DNA from: Stenotrophomonas nitritireducens
Lineage (GTDB): Bacteria > Pseudomonadota > Gammaproteobacteria > Xanthomonadales > Xanthomonadaceae
Assembly (NCBI RefSeq): GCF_001431425.1
Contig: NZ_LDJG01000013.1
Coordinates: forward strand, 1-64,000
Length of the DNA: 64,000 nt
Reading direction: 5' to 3'
Below, in pieces: positions 43,410 through 52,316 of this stretch. The position numbers and the translations under genes were made by a program. The stretch's first letter is position 1. Each line of letters opens with the position of its first letter. The notes below the pieces were generated by a model that made no database searches, was not told where the DNA came from, and saw only the letters and a list, made by a program, of their open reading frames with translations.

Positions 43410-44057
43410 ATGGGTGACATCGTGGGCAAGGGGAAGATCGCGGGGGTGATGGTCGTCGCGGCGCTGGCGATGTGGTTGCTGCTGGCCGGGCCGGAGCGGG
43501 TGCTTGGCCTTGACGGCGGCAACGTCGGCATCCTGCTGCTGATGGGCGCGATGTGGGCGGGCGTGCACGGCGTAGGCCGGGCCACGCGTGAGGAACTGGA
43601 AGGCGCGGGTTCGCCGGGCGAGTGGAAGGCGTGGCTGGGCCTGGGCTTCATGTCGCTGGCCGTCGTCTATGGCCTGGCCAAGGCGCCGCTGTTCCTGCAC
43701 ATGGCGCGCTGGAACGATCCCGATGCCGGCGCGGTCGCGCGCAACCTGGTGATGCTGCTGGTCGCGTGGACCGTGTTGTCGCGGTTGCTGGATTCGCGCT
43801 GGAAGGGCGCCGTGCGCGGCGACGAACGCGATCGGGGCATCGAACAGGCTGCGGCGGCGTGGGGGCGTGGCGCGCTGGTCGCCGGCGTAGTCGGCATCGC
43901 CCTGATGCTGGGGCTGTCGCCGGCGGAAAAACTGCATTGGGCCAGGCCTTTCGTCGTCGCCAACCTGCTGGTGGGCACGCTGATGGGGAGCTGCCTGGTC
44001 GAGTATGCGGCGACGGCGCTCCAGTACTGGCGCGACCGGCGCGGGGTCGGGGCATGA
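43410..44057 (+). CDS. Integral membrane protein of unknown function (operon gene 1)
   Basis: 215 residues with about six membrane helices and basic loops ([19 protein letters not shown] between helices). The DERDR motif in a cytoplasmic loop also occurs in the next protein, so the two may be distant paralogs. I do not recognise a specific function. It starts 16 bases after the operator dyad and overlaps the next gene by ATGA. Confidence 0.8.
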   Translation: MGDIVGKGKIAGVMVVAALAMWLLLAGPERVLGLDGGNVGILLLMGAMWAGVHGVGRATREELEGAGSPGEWKAWLGLGFMSLAVVYGLAKAPLFLHMARWNDPDAGAVARNLVMLLVAWTVLSRLLDSRWKGAVRGDERDRGIEQAAAAWGRGALVAGVVGIALMLGLSPAEKLHWARPFVVANLLVGTLMGSCLVEYAATALQYWRDRRGVGA

Positions 44058-44530
44058 AGCGAGCGCAGGACACCGGACAGGTCATGGAGGAAGAACGGGT
44101 GAACGGCAGGGAGATGTTCGCGGCGATGAGCCGGCAGGAGAAGACGGCATGGCTGCTGCTGGCCGCCTTCGGCCTGTCGGCGGGCCTGGTGGGGTGGCGG
44201 CTGTTCTTTTCCGACGCCGCACTGGGAAAGAATGTCGTCTATCCGGCCTGGTACCTGTTCTGGGTCGGATACTTCTTCTTCATCCGCAAGGACCGGACGG
44301 TGGCGGCGGACGAGCGCGACAGGATCATCCAGGCGCATGGCGTGCGGGCCGGCTATGCCGCGTTGGCGTTGATGCTGGTGGTCGTTTCGGTGCTGGCCGA
44401 AGGCTACGGGGAGTTCGTCGCTTCGCGCACCGGCTATTGGCTGGCGAACTTCCTGGTCTGGCTGGTCTGCCTCTCCGTGAGCCTGCATGCGGCGGTCATG
44501 GTCTGGCATTACTGGCGCGACCGCCGATGA
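44054..44530 (+). CDS. Integral membrane protein of unknown function (operon gene 2)
   Basis: 158 residues with four predicted membrane helices. The loop [20 protein letters not shown] parallels the one in the preceding protein, and both end in HYWRDRR or QYWRDRR. Together they may form a heteromeric membrane complex; the role is unknown. It overlaps both neighbours by 4 bases. Confidence 0.8.
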   Translation: MKRAQDTGQVMEEERVNGREMFAAMSRQEKTAWLLLAAFGLSAGLVGWRLFFSDAALGKNVVYPAWYLFWVGYFFFIRKDRTVAADERDRIIQAHGVRAGYAALALMLVVVSVLAEGYGEFVASRTGYWLANFLVWLVCLSVSLHAAVMVWHYWRDRR

Positions 44531-44739
44531 GCGGCACGCCGATCGGCAACGACATCCGCCGGCTGCGCTTCGAGCGCGGCGAAATGACCCAGCAGGCGCT
44601 GGCCGACGCCTGCGGCGTGACCCGGCAGACCATCATCGCGCTGGAAGCGGGGCGGTACGCGCCGTCGCTGGAACTGGCGTTCCGCATCGCGCGCGCGTTC
44701 GGCGTCGGCGTGGAGGAGGTGTTCCGCTGGCAGCACTGA
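44527..44739 (+). CDS. Xre-family transcriptional regulator
   Basis: 70 residues, a single helix-turn-helix of the Xre/Cro type: [40 protein letters not shown] and [18 protein letters not shown]. Such short regulators are often encoded with membrane proteins and bind their own promoter. The dyad 15-35 bases before the operon start is its likely site. It overlaps the preceding gene by ATGA. Confidence 0.92.
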   Translation: MSGTPIGNDIRRLRFERGEMTQQALADACGVTRQTIIALEAGRYAPSLELAFRIARAFGVGVEEVFRWQH

Positions 44740-44786
44740 CCTGCGCGGATGCGCCGCGCCGGCTTTCCGGACGGCGCACAGGGAAA

Positions 44787-44806
44787 GGCCCGCCGTGTGG
44801 CGGGCC
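44787..44806. terminator. Bidirectional terminator
   Basis: Stem GGCCCGCC / GGCGGGCC with loop GTGT, flanked by AAA and TTCTT, lies between the convergent Xre and DUF2968 genes. Confidence 0.8.
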
Positions 44807-44829
44807 GTTCTTATGCGCGATGCAGCCGA

Positions 44830-45561
44830 TCAATGATGCGCGGGCTGTTCCTGCACCACGGTGGCGGGCGCGGTGACCGCCGGGGGCGCCGCCGCGGCGC
44901 TGGCAGGCAGCGACAGTTCCGGGTTGACCTGCTGTGCCTGCAGCGCCTTGATCTGCTGGTTCAGCGCTTCCAGCTGGGTGTTGGTGGCGCGCAGGTCCGA
45001 GCTGAGCGCCACCGCCTGCTGCTTGCGTTCCTGGATGGCGTTGCTGACCTGCAGCGATTGCTGGCGCTGCTGCTCGACTTCCTGCTGCAGGCCGCGCAGG
45101 CGCCGCTCGTTGAGCGCGACAAGTTTCTCGCTGTAGGCCTTGCCGGCCTGCAGGCGGACGGTGTCCAGGTAGACCTGGGCCAGTTCCTTGGTCTGTTCGG
45201 CGAAGGTCTGGTACAGCGTCTCGGCGCTCTCGGCCGATTCGGTGCGGATCACGCGCCAGAATTCCTTTTCATGGAACAGGGCGACGTAGTAGTTCAGCGA
45301 CTCGGCATGGAACAGCAGGCTGGCGCCGTAGTTGCCGTTGTAGGTGGTGCGCATCTCGGTGAGTTCGCGGTTGCCCATCAGCCGCTGCAGGTCGCTCACC
45401 GTATTGCCGATGGCGCTGTCTTCGCTGCGGGCGGGCGCCGCGGGAACTTCGGCCTCGCCGCGCTGCCAGCGCCCGGCATGCGCATCGGGTGTGGCGGCCA
45501 GGCCGGCCAGTGCGAGCAGCGCGCAGCACAGCCACGCGGACAACGTATCCATCGTTCTCAT
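44830..45561 (-). CDS. DUF2968 exported coiled-coil protein
   Basis: 243 residues with a signal peptide (cleavage near DAHA-GR, about residue 29). The DUF2968 core contains SDLQRLMGNRELTEMRTTYNGNYGASLLFH, then a long coiled coil (about 130-205, rich in Gln, Arg and Leu) and an Ala/Pro tail. The family occurs in Burkholderia and xanthomonads and its function is unknown. Confidence 0.83.
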   Translation of the reverse strand: MRTMDTLSAWLCCALLALAGLAATPDAHAGRWQRGEAEVPAAPARSEDSAIGNTVSDLQRLMGNRELTEMRTTYNGNYGASLLFHAESLNYYVALFHEKEFWRVIRTESAESAETLYQTFAEQTKELAQVYLDTVRLQAGKAYSEKLVALNERRLRGLQQEVEQQRQQSLQVSNAIQERKQQAVALSSDLRATNTQLEALNQQIKALQAQQVNPELSLPASAAAAPPAVTAPATVVQEQPAHH

Positions 45562-45691
45562 AGTCCTCGAATCCCCCGGATCGCGACAACCACCGGACTG
45601 TCCATGCCGGCGGTGATTGGCGCCGAGTCTAGCATGTGGAAAACGGCCGGAAATCCATCGCCGGTCGCTGTCTTTCGTACGCCTGCCGCCA

Positions 45692-47884
45692 TCAGTAGAC
45701 CAGCTGCGCCGGGGCGCACTGGATCGACTGCACGTGTACGTCGGTGCGCCCCAGTTCCAGCCCGAGCACTTCGGTCAAGGTGCGGGAGAGTAGGGTGCCG
45801 ACGCTGTTGAGGATGGGTTTGAGAGCGGCCAGGGCCGGCTTGAGAAGCAGGCACAGCATGCCGCTGCAGTTCACCGTGTCCCCCGGAGCCGTTATCCCGC
45901 TGCCGCCATATTGGTCCAGCAGGCCGGCGGGTGCGGTCTGGATGTAGGAGGTGAGGTTGCCTTTCACGCAGGTGTTGTAGCTCAGCAGCTCGCTGATCAG
46001 ACTGCTGCAGCGGTTGACGACCAGACCACCGAGCAGGGTGCCGAGCAGACCATCGAGGGCACCCAGACCCTGCCCCGTGACCGTGGCGCGGAACCCATCC
46101 CAGACCGATCCATCATTGAAGCAGGTCAGCAATCCCAGACCACAGGCCGAGGGCACACCCTTGGGGACGTTCCAATCGCCTAGTGGTTCGATTCCCAACT
46201 GCTTATTGCCATCGCGTATCAGCTTGATGGTGCGGTCCACATCGTAGCGGCCGCCGCCGGGGTTGGCGGCTTTCAGGAATTGATCGGCAAGATGGCCGGC
46301 GGTGGAGGCTTGGTTCATTCCCTGATTGCCCGGGGTGAGCGTCCCCGCCAAGACGCGGAGCAGTTCGTCCACCACGTGCTCGATGGCATTGCCTACCGCC
46401 AAGGGATTGACCTGCGTCGAACCGGTCTGCCCGGCGGCCAGCGTCAGCGACTGGCGGTCGGTCAGGGCATCGATGCTGATTCTGTTGGTGATCAAGGGGG
46501 CGCCGAGCAGGGTCAACAACTGCTCGTCCTGCAGATGGGTGTCGCAGACATCGCGCCTGGAGAACACATCGGCCGCCGCTACCTTGCCCACACAGGTGCG
46601 CAGTACCGAGGCGTCGACGCGGATGGTCGCCGTTGGCGGCGTCTGGTCGCATTGCAGCGAGGTCAGCGTTCCCATCGCGTTGGTGACATCGGCATAGATG
46701 GGCAGTTTCAAGCGTGTTCCGAGCGTGGAGAGGAGGGGGCCGGCAATCGGCACCTTGTCGCTGTCGATGTTGATCGCCAGGCGCACTTGGGCGTTGTAGG
46801 CGCTTGGGCCGACACCATTAACGATGCCGCCGATGGCGATCGACGGCGGCTCGATGATGCCGGCGCGCACCTCGACCCCGCCGGCGATGACGAGATTGTC
46901 CACGGCCACGCCGCGGCCGCGGGAGGCGATGGCGATGGCCGTGGTCACCAGGTCCATCGCGTTGATGTCGGCCTGCAGCGCGCTGCCGATGGTGCCGTCG
47001 GGCGCGACCACCGCGGCGAACAGGCCGCCTGCCTGGCCTGCGCTCCCGAGCTGGATGTCGAGTCTGTCCAGGTCCAGCTGCGTGCCGATCCGGCTGGCCA
47101 GAGCATCCAGGCGCAGCCCGGCCATGCCGTTGCGGTCCAGCACGGTCGTGGTGGCGCTCAGCAGCCGGCCCAGCGAGACCTTGTTCGCCGCCAGGAACCG
47201 GTTGAAATCGGCCACACTCATGTCGACGTCGACCGGAAGGCCCAGGGCTTCCAGCAGGCCGGCCGGCGTGACCTTGGCCTGGGCCAGTCCGTCGTAGGCG
47301 AGCACGGTGGCGGTATCGACGTTGACCCCGGCCAGGCGCAGGACATTGCCCAGCGGCGAGTTGCCGTTGACCCGAAGCAGCTGCGAGCCGACGCTGAACA
47401 CCGCGCTGGGCGGCGTGAGCTTGGCCACGGCCTCGGCCTGGACGGTCGGAAGGCCGGCGTTCTGGCCGAAGAACGGCAAGGCGGCACGGCGCGTGATGAC
47501 CTTGACCGCGTTGAGCGGATGGTCGCTGTCGACGGCTTCGCGGAAATGGTCCGCCGCCGGATTGGCGATACCCCAGTTGCCGCAGCGGATCGTGATGCTG
47601 CCCGCGAACCGGTTCTGTTCCATCGCGTTCTGGCGTGCGGCGCGGTTGTCCTGGTTGTCGGCGCTGCACAAGCCCAGCCGCTGCGCGCCGGCGAGCGCGG
47701 CCAGATCGGCGACCTTCTGCGCCTCGCGCTTGGCCCAATAGAGATGGCCGATCTCCACCAGGCCGAGGATCGCCACCAGGCCCAGCAGCAGCAACATCAT
47801 CATCACCGAGCCGCCGCCGCGCTGGACCTGGGAGGAACGCGCACCGCCCGCGTGGGCCGGTGGTCGGGGACGTGGCGTGGTCAT
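45692..47884 (-). CDS. TadG-like pilus-associated protein
   Basis: 730 residues. The TadE/TadG-type N-terminus is present: a basic start, then a membrane helix (about 28-50, VMMMLLLLGLVAILGLVEIG) followed by AKREAQKVADLAALAGAQRL. The remainder is a large, presumably periplasmic domain with several Cys, long for a TadG. It closes the tad operon, 7 bases after the DUF3613 gene. Its role is likely in pilus assembly or anchoring; details are inferred from context. Confidence 0.87.
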   Translation of the reverse strand: MTTPRPRPPAHAGGARSSQVQRGGGSVMMMLLLLGLVAILGLVEIGHLYWAKREAQKVADLAALAGAQRLGLCSADNQDNRAARQNAMEQNRFAGSITIRCGNWGIANPAADHFREAVDSDHPLNAVKVITRRAALPFFGQNAGLPTVQAEAVAKLTPPSAVFSVGSQLLRVNGNSPLGNVLRLAGVNVDTATVLAYDGLAQAKVTPAGLLEALGLPVDVDMSVADFNRFLAANKVSLGRLLSATTTVLDRNGMAGLRLDALASRIGTQLDLDRLDIQLGSAGQAGGLFAAVVAPDGTIGSALQADINAMDLVTTAIAIASRGRGVAVDNLVIAGGVEVRAGIIEPPSIAIGGIVNGVGPSAYNAQVRLAINIDSDKVPIAGPLLSTLGTRLKLPIYADVTNAMGTLTSLQCDQTPPTATIRVDASVLRTCVGKVAAADVFSRRDVCDTHLQDEQLLTLLGAPLITNRISIDALTDRQSLTLAAGQTGSTQVNPLAVGNAIEHVVDELLRVLAGTLTPGNQGMNQASTAGHLADQFLKAANPGGGRYDVDRTIKLIRDGNKQLGIEPLGDWNVPKGVPSACGLGLLTCFNDGSVWDGFRATVTGQGLGALDGLLGTLLGGLVVNRCSSLISELLSYNTCVKGNLTSYIQTAPAGLLDQYGGSGITAPGDTVNCSGMLCLLLKPALAALKPILNSVGTLLSRTLTEVLGLELGRTDVHVQSIQCAPAQLVY

Positions 47885-47891
47885 GGCGGCC

Positions 47892-48269
47892 TCAGCGGCT
47901 GGACCGGCCACTTCCCGACGTGGGCAGCGCGGCGTCGAAGTATTCGGGAACCGGATGCTTGAAGCTGTCGAGATAGCGCTGGTAGCTGCGGCTCGCCGCT
48001 TCGCCCAGCATCGGCAGCGCGTTGCCGGCCTGCGTGCCTTCGGCCTGCAACCGGAGCAGGCTGCGGGTGGTCTCGCCGATCCCCGCGGGCGCAAACCCGG
48101 GTGCTTCCGCGGCCGGCAAGGGCGCAGTGTCCCGCCGCATCGCCGGTTCCGTCGCGGCGACCGGCGTGGCCGGCATGTCGGTACGCGCGGTGAGTGGAAG
48201 GTGCTGGGCACGCGCGGGCGACCACGGCATCGCCAGCAGCAGGCACAGCGTGAAGAGGGAACGTGTCAT
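47892..48269 (-). CDS. DUF3613 small exported protein of the tad locus
   Basis: 125 residues with a signal peptide ending at ARA-QH (about 21). The C-terminal half is the DUF3613 motif: GETTRSLLRLQAEGTQAGN, then LPMLGEAASRSYQRYLDSFKHPVPEYF. This family is found almost only in Tad loci of beta- and gammaproteobacteria; its role is unknown. It overlaps tadD by 4 bases. Confidence 0.87.
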   Translation of the reverse strand: MTRSLFTLCLLLAMPWSPARAQHLPLTARTDMPATPVAATEPAMRRDTAPLPAAEAPGFAPAGIGETTRSLLRLQAEGTQAGNALPMLGEAASRSYQRYLDSFKHPVPEYFDAALPTSGSGRSSR

Positions 48270-49066
48270 GGCATCACCTCATCGGAGCGGTCGGACGACG
48301 GAGCGAAGCGTTCGAGCATGGAGCCGGGCGGGCGCTGGACGGTATCGCCTGCGGCTACCGGCGGTGCCGGGGATGCCTGCGCCCGCACCGGGGCGGCCGG
48401 CGGCGAACGCAGCGTGGCGTACAGGCGGGCGACCTCATCGCGCACCGGCCCGGAAAGGCGGGCGCCGCGCATGATCGTCTCGGCCAGGCTGGATTGGCCT
48501 GACAGCAGCGCCCAGAGCGCCAGGTTGGCGGCCGCACGCGAACTGTCGGGGGCCAGCTCGGCGGCCTTGGCCAAGGGCGCGCGCGCGTCGGCGATGCGCC
48601 CGGACTGCAGCAGGGCGAAGCCGAGATCGCCGAGGTAGCGCGGCTCCAGCGGCTCCAGGCGCACGGCATTGGCAAGCGCCAGCTGCGCATTGTCGCGGTC
48701 GCCGGCGGCGGCGGCGACCAGGCCGAGTCCATGCCAGGCCGGGGCGGCCTGCGGGCTGCGCACCAGGCCGCGATAGAGCGCGGCGGCGGCATCGCCATTG
48801 CCGGTCTCGCGCTGGGCATCGGCTTCCAGGATGCGCAGGTCGGGAGTGTCGCCGAAGCGTTTTTTGAAGGCGTCCACATGCGCCAGCGATGCGTAATAGG
48901 CGCCCTGGTCCTGCATCTGCCGGATCAGCGCCAGATACATGCCGCGATCGTCCTGCGGCGCCGGCTCCAGCGTCGGTTCAAGTGGCGGTTGGCGGTAGGC
49001 CACTCCGCCGTGCGCGCAGGCCGCCAGCAGCAGGACGAGCAGCGGGGGCAGCGCCGCGCGGTTCAC
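48266..49066 (-). CDS. tadD: TadD-like TPR lipoprotein
   Basis: 266 residues starting at a GTG that overlaps the tadC stop (GTGA). A lipoprotein signal ends at LLAAC. The body contains four or so TPR repeats (for example WHGLGLVAAAAGDRDNAQLALANAVRLE). TadD-like proteins are needed for assembly of the secretin or pilus at the outer membrane. The proline-rich tail is variable. Confidence 0.87.
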   Translation of the reverse strand: MNRAALPPLLVLLLAACAHGGVAYRQPPLEPTLEPAPQDDRGMYLALIRQMQDQGAYYASLAHVDAFKKRFGDTPDLRILEADAQRETGNGDAAAALYRGLVRSPQAAPAWHGLGLVAAAAGDRDNAQLALANAVRLEPLEPRYLGDLGFALLQSGRIADARAPLAKAAELAPDSSRAAANLALWALLSGQSSLAETIMRGARLSGPVRDEVARLYATLRSPPAAPVRAQASPAPPVAAGDTVQRPPGSMLERFAPSSDRSDEVMP

Positions 49067-50004
49067 GACTTGCCCATCCCGGCGAGCGCGCTCGCCAGGG
49101 CAAGAATGGCCGGGCCGGACAGCACCAGCATCAGTGCCGGCAGCAGGGTCAGCATCATCACCACGGTCATTTTCACGGACAGTTTCCCCACCTTTTCCTT
49201 CATCTTCATCCGCCGCTGCTCGCGCAGCCGCATGCCGAACTGCTTGAGCGGCTCCTGTACCGCGCCGCCGTGCTGGTGCACCTGCAGCACCATCTGCATC
49301 AGGCTGCGCAGGTCGTCGTTGCCGAAATCCTCGGAAAGGCGGCGCAGCGACTGCGCGCGGCTGCGGCCACGGGTGTAGGCGGCGTTGGCCTTGCGGATCT
49401 CGCCTCCCAGCGTCGGGATCGCCATGCGCAGCTTGTCGCCGATCATCTGCAGGCTCTGGTCGATGCTGAAGCCCACGCCCTGCAGCAGGCGCAGCAGGTC
49501 GATCAGCAACGGCAGTTCCTCGTCGACCCTGCGCCGCAGGCGGCCGGCCCAACTGCGCAACGCCAGCTTCGGCAGCAGGATGCCGAGCGCGAAACCGCTG
49601 ACCACCAGGGCCGCGGCGCGGAGGCCATGCGGCTGCATCAGCAGCAGGCCGAGCACCGGCAGCAGCACGGCCAGCAGCACGCGCAGCGCCAGGAAGGCGG
49701 TAGCGCCGGCGCGGTGGTTCCAGCCGACCTGTTCGAGCAGCAGCCGGTCTTCGGGCGCCAGCAGCATCTTCTGCAGCTGACTGCCCTCGAAGTGTTCGCC
49801 GATGGCGCTGAGTTCGGCCAGCAGCGCCTGCCAGCGGCCACGCGGCGGTGATGCCTGCTCGGGCGCCTTCTGCGCATTATCCAGCGCATGCTGCAGCGTC
49901 GCCTTGACCTGCTGCGCACGCCGGTCCTGGAACAGCAGGCCGGCGGCGGCCAGCAGCAGGGCCAGCGCCACGCAGGCAACGGCGAGGGCGAAGAGCAGGT
50001 TCAT
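49063..50004 (-). CDS. tadC: Tad inner-membrane platform protein TadC
   Basis: 313 residues. GspF-type domain with three or four membrane helices; SIDQSLQMIGDKLRMAIP and LGGEIRKANAAYTRGRSRAQ are the conserved T2SF region. It forms the inner-membrane base of the Tad machine together with TadB. The ATG at 50004 follows the tadB stop by 49 bases; a longer in-frame start is a shadow. Confidence 0.92.
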   Translation of the reverse strand: MNLLFALAVACVALALLLAAAGLLFQDRRAQQVKATLQHALDNAQKAPEQASPPRGRWQALLAELSAIGEHFEGSQLQKMLLAPEDRLLLEQVGWNHRAGATAFLALRVLLAVLLPVLGLLLMQPHGLRAAALVVSGFALGILLPKLALRSWAGRLRRRVDEELPLLIDLLRLLQGVGFSIDQSLQMIGDKLRMAIPTLGGEIRKANAAYTRGRSRAQSLRRLSEDFGNDDLRSLMQMVLQVHQHGGAVQEPLKQFGMRLREQRRMKMKEKVGKLSVKMTVVMMLTLLPALMLVLSGPAILALASALAGMGKS

Positions 50005-50053
50005 GCGCCGGTCTCGCGGCTGGGGGGCGGCGCCGGCGGGGACGGATATCGGC

Positions 50054-50965
50054 TCATATCGATTTCGCCAACCGGTACAGGACGAACGCGCCGCCCGCTT
50101 CCAGCGCGACCGCCAGCAGCAGGAGCTTGCGCCCCAGCGGCTCATGGAACATGGGCTGGAAGAAATCGGGGTTGAGCAGGGCCATGAACAGCGCCGAGAC
50201 CACCGGCAGCAGGCCCAGTACCCAGGCCGACATGCGCGTCTCGGAGGTCGTTGCCTGCAGTTCGCGCTGGACTTCCTCCAGGTCGCGCATGAAATCGCTC
50301 ATGCGCTGCAGGATCTGGTCGCTGCGGCCGCCGATGCGGATGCTGGTGCCGAGGATCACCGACAGCATTTCCAGCGGTTGCAGCCGATACGCCTGCGCTG
50401 CCTGCAGCAGGGCGCGGTCCAAGTCCATGCCGGCGCGGGTATAGCCCAGCGCGTTGTCGAGGATGGGGCGCAGCGGTGGGGTGACGTTCTGCGTCGCGCT
50501 CTGGAACGCCATCGACAGGCTGTTGCCGATGCCGGCCATGCGCACCATGTTTTCCAGGAAGTCCGGCATCTGCGCGATCAGCCGCTGGCGGATCTTCTCG
50601 ATGCGCCGCTGCAGCCACAGGCCCAGGCCCAGGGCATACAGCGCCATCGTGACCGCGCCGAACCACGCGGAGCCCATGCGGATGCCGGCGCCGACCGGCA
50701 GGATGAGGGCGGGCAGGCACAGCAGGGCGAGCATGCGGCGGCTGTCGTCCAGGCCCGCGCGGCGCAGCAGTTCGGCCCAGCGCTGCCGTGGCGGTTGTGC
50801 GATGGTGGCATTGCCGGGCGCGGCGGCCGGTGCCGGCGCCAGCCGGGTCTCGGCGTGCAGCGCAGCGGCGCGCTGCTGCTGGCGCGCGGCAACGCCCCAC
50901 CACAGGTGGATGGCGCCAACCGCCAGCAGCAGGGCGATGCTGGCCACCAGCAGTGCCCCGCTCAC
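50054..50965 (-). CDS. tadB: Tad inner-membrane platform protein TadB
   Basis: 303 residues with an N-terminal helix, two central helices and a C-terminal helix, and the T2SF/GspF domain at about 140-270 (ENMVRMAGIGNSLSMAFQSA; RIGGRSDQILQRMSDFMRDL). It starts at a GTG overlapping the tadA stop (GTGA), indicating coupled translation. Confidence 0.92.
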   Translation of the reverse strand: MSGALLVASIALLLAVGAIHLWWGVAARQQQRAAALHAETRLAPAPAAAPGNATIAQPPRQRWAELLRRAGLDDSRRMLALLCLPALILPVGAGIRMGSAWFGAVTMALYALGLGLWLQRRIEKIRQRLIAQMPDFLENMVRMAGIGNSLSMAFQSATQNVTPPLRPILDNALGYTRAGMDLDRALLQAAQAYRLQPLEMLSVILGTSIRIGGRSDQILQRMSDFMRDLEEVQRELQATTSETRMSAWVLGLLPVVSALFMALLNPDFFQPMFHEPLGRKLLLLAVALEAGGAFVLYRLAKSI

Positions 50966-52314
50966 GGCAGTTCTCCAAGCGAGGCCTGGCGCAGCTCCAT
51001 GCGGAACGGCTCGAGCTTGTGGCAATGCGGGTGGAAGCCGAGGCCGAGCCAGCGGTCGCGCTCGCGGCTGTCGTTGTCGATCCAGCTTTCGTGCTTGAAC
51101 AGTTCCTGGCTGCTGATGATGTTGTCGCTGACGCCGGTGATTTCGGTGACGGACATGATCACGCGGCGGCCGCTGCCCAGGCGCGAGATCTGCACGATGA
51201 AGTCGATGGCGCTGGCGATCTGCCGGCGCAGGCTTTCCTCGCTGCCCTGGAAGCCGGCGAAGCCGGCCAGCATCTCCAGCCGGTACAGGCAGTCGCGCGG
51301 CGAATTGGCGTGGATGGTGGCCATCGAGCCGTCGTGGCCGGTGTTCATCGCCTGCAGCATTTCCAGCACTTCGGCGCCGCGTACCTCGCCCACCACGATC
51401 CGGTCCGGACGCATGCGCAGGCTGTTGCGGACCAGGTCGCGGATGTTGACCGCGCCGCTGCCGTCGAAACCGCCCAGCCGGCTTTCCAGTCGCACCACGT
51501 GCGGATGGTTGAGCGAGAGCTCGGCGGTGTCCTCGATGGTGATGACGCGTTCGTTGTGCGGGATGAAGGTGGCCAGCGCGTTGAGCAGCGAGGTCTTGCC
51601 GGAGCTGGTGCCGCCGGAGATCAGGATGTTGCAGCGCCCGCGCACCATCGCGTTGAGCAGCGCGTAGATGGGCTTGTCGAACGCGCCGCGACCGAGCAGT
51701 TCGTCCGGCGTGAACGGGTCCTTGCGGAACTTGCGGATCGAGACCATCGGCCCGTCGACCGCCAGTGGCGAGATGATCGCGTTGAGGCGGCCGCCGTTGG
51801 GCAGGCGCGCGTCGACCATCGGGTTCGAGTCGTCCAGGCGCCGGCCGAGCGGGGCGATGATCCGGCGCAGGATGCGCAGCAGGTGGCGGTCGTCGCTGAA
51901 GCGCTGCGGCGCGCGCTGCAGCACGCCGCCGCTGGAGACGTGTACGTCCTTGTAGCCGTTGATCAGGATGTCCTCGATCTCCGGATCGTGCAGCAGGTCG
52001 TCCAGCGGGCCGAAGCCGATCAGTTCCTTCTGCAGCGCGATGGCGACGGTCTCCATCTCCTGCGCGTTGACCGGGATCTTCCATTCCTTGACGAAGGCCG
52101 CGGTCTGCGCCTGCACGAACCGGGCGATGGTCGATGGCGCCCAGGCGTCGATATCGACCCGCTCGTCCTCGATGTGGTTGAGCAGGTACTCGTGCGCGGC
52201 CGAAAGCATGCTCTGGAACTGCTCGGTCTGGTCGAACGGCACGCCCGGCGGCGCGTCCGCCTCGGCGGCGGAGGGCGCCATGCGCTGCGGCAGCGGAGTG
52301 ACTTTGTCTTCCAT
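50962..52314 (-). CDS. tadA: Tad secretion ATPase TadA/CpaF
   Basis: 450 residues, the hexameric type II/IV ATPase that drives Flp pilus assembly. Walker A is GGTSSGKTS near residue 235, the Asp box ITIEDTAEL follows, and Walker B/His box appear as RPDRIVVGEVRGAE and TGHDGSMATIHANS. The N-terminal part holds the ADDIL-like NGYKDVHVSSGG segment. It follows cpaE by 2 bases. Confidence 0.95.
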   Translation of the reverse strand: MEDKVTPLPQRMAPSAAEADAPPGVPFDQTEQFQSMLSAAHEYLLNHIEDERVDIDAWAPSTIARFVQAQTAAFVKEWKIPVNAQEMETVAIALQKELIGFGPLDDLLHDPEIEDILINGYKDVHVSSGGVLQRAPQRFSDDRHLLRILRRIIAPLGRRLDDSNPMVDARLPNGGRLNAIISPLAVDGPMVSIRKFRKDPFTPDELLGRGAFDKPIYALLNAMVRGRCNILISGGTSSGKTSLLNALATFIPHNERVITIEDTAELSLNHPHVVRLESRLGGFDGSGAVNIRDLVRNSLRMRPDRIVVGEVRGAEVLEMLQAMNTGHDGSMATIHANSPRDCLYRLEMLAGFAGFQGSEESLRRQIASAIDFIVQISRLGSGRRVIMSVTEITGVSDNIISSQELFKHESWIDNDSRERDRWLGLGFHPHCHKLEPFRMELRQASLGELP

Positions 52315-52316
52315 GG

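Noticed and set aside
49067..49552. Upstream part of the tadD frame
   Set aside because: It is a shadow of tadC; the GTG overlapping the tadC stop starts a proper lipoprotein signal.
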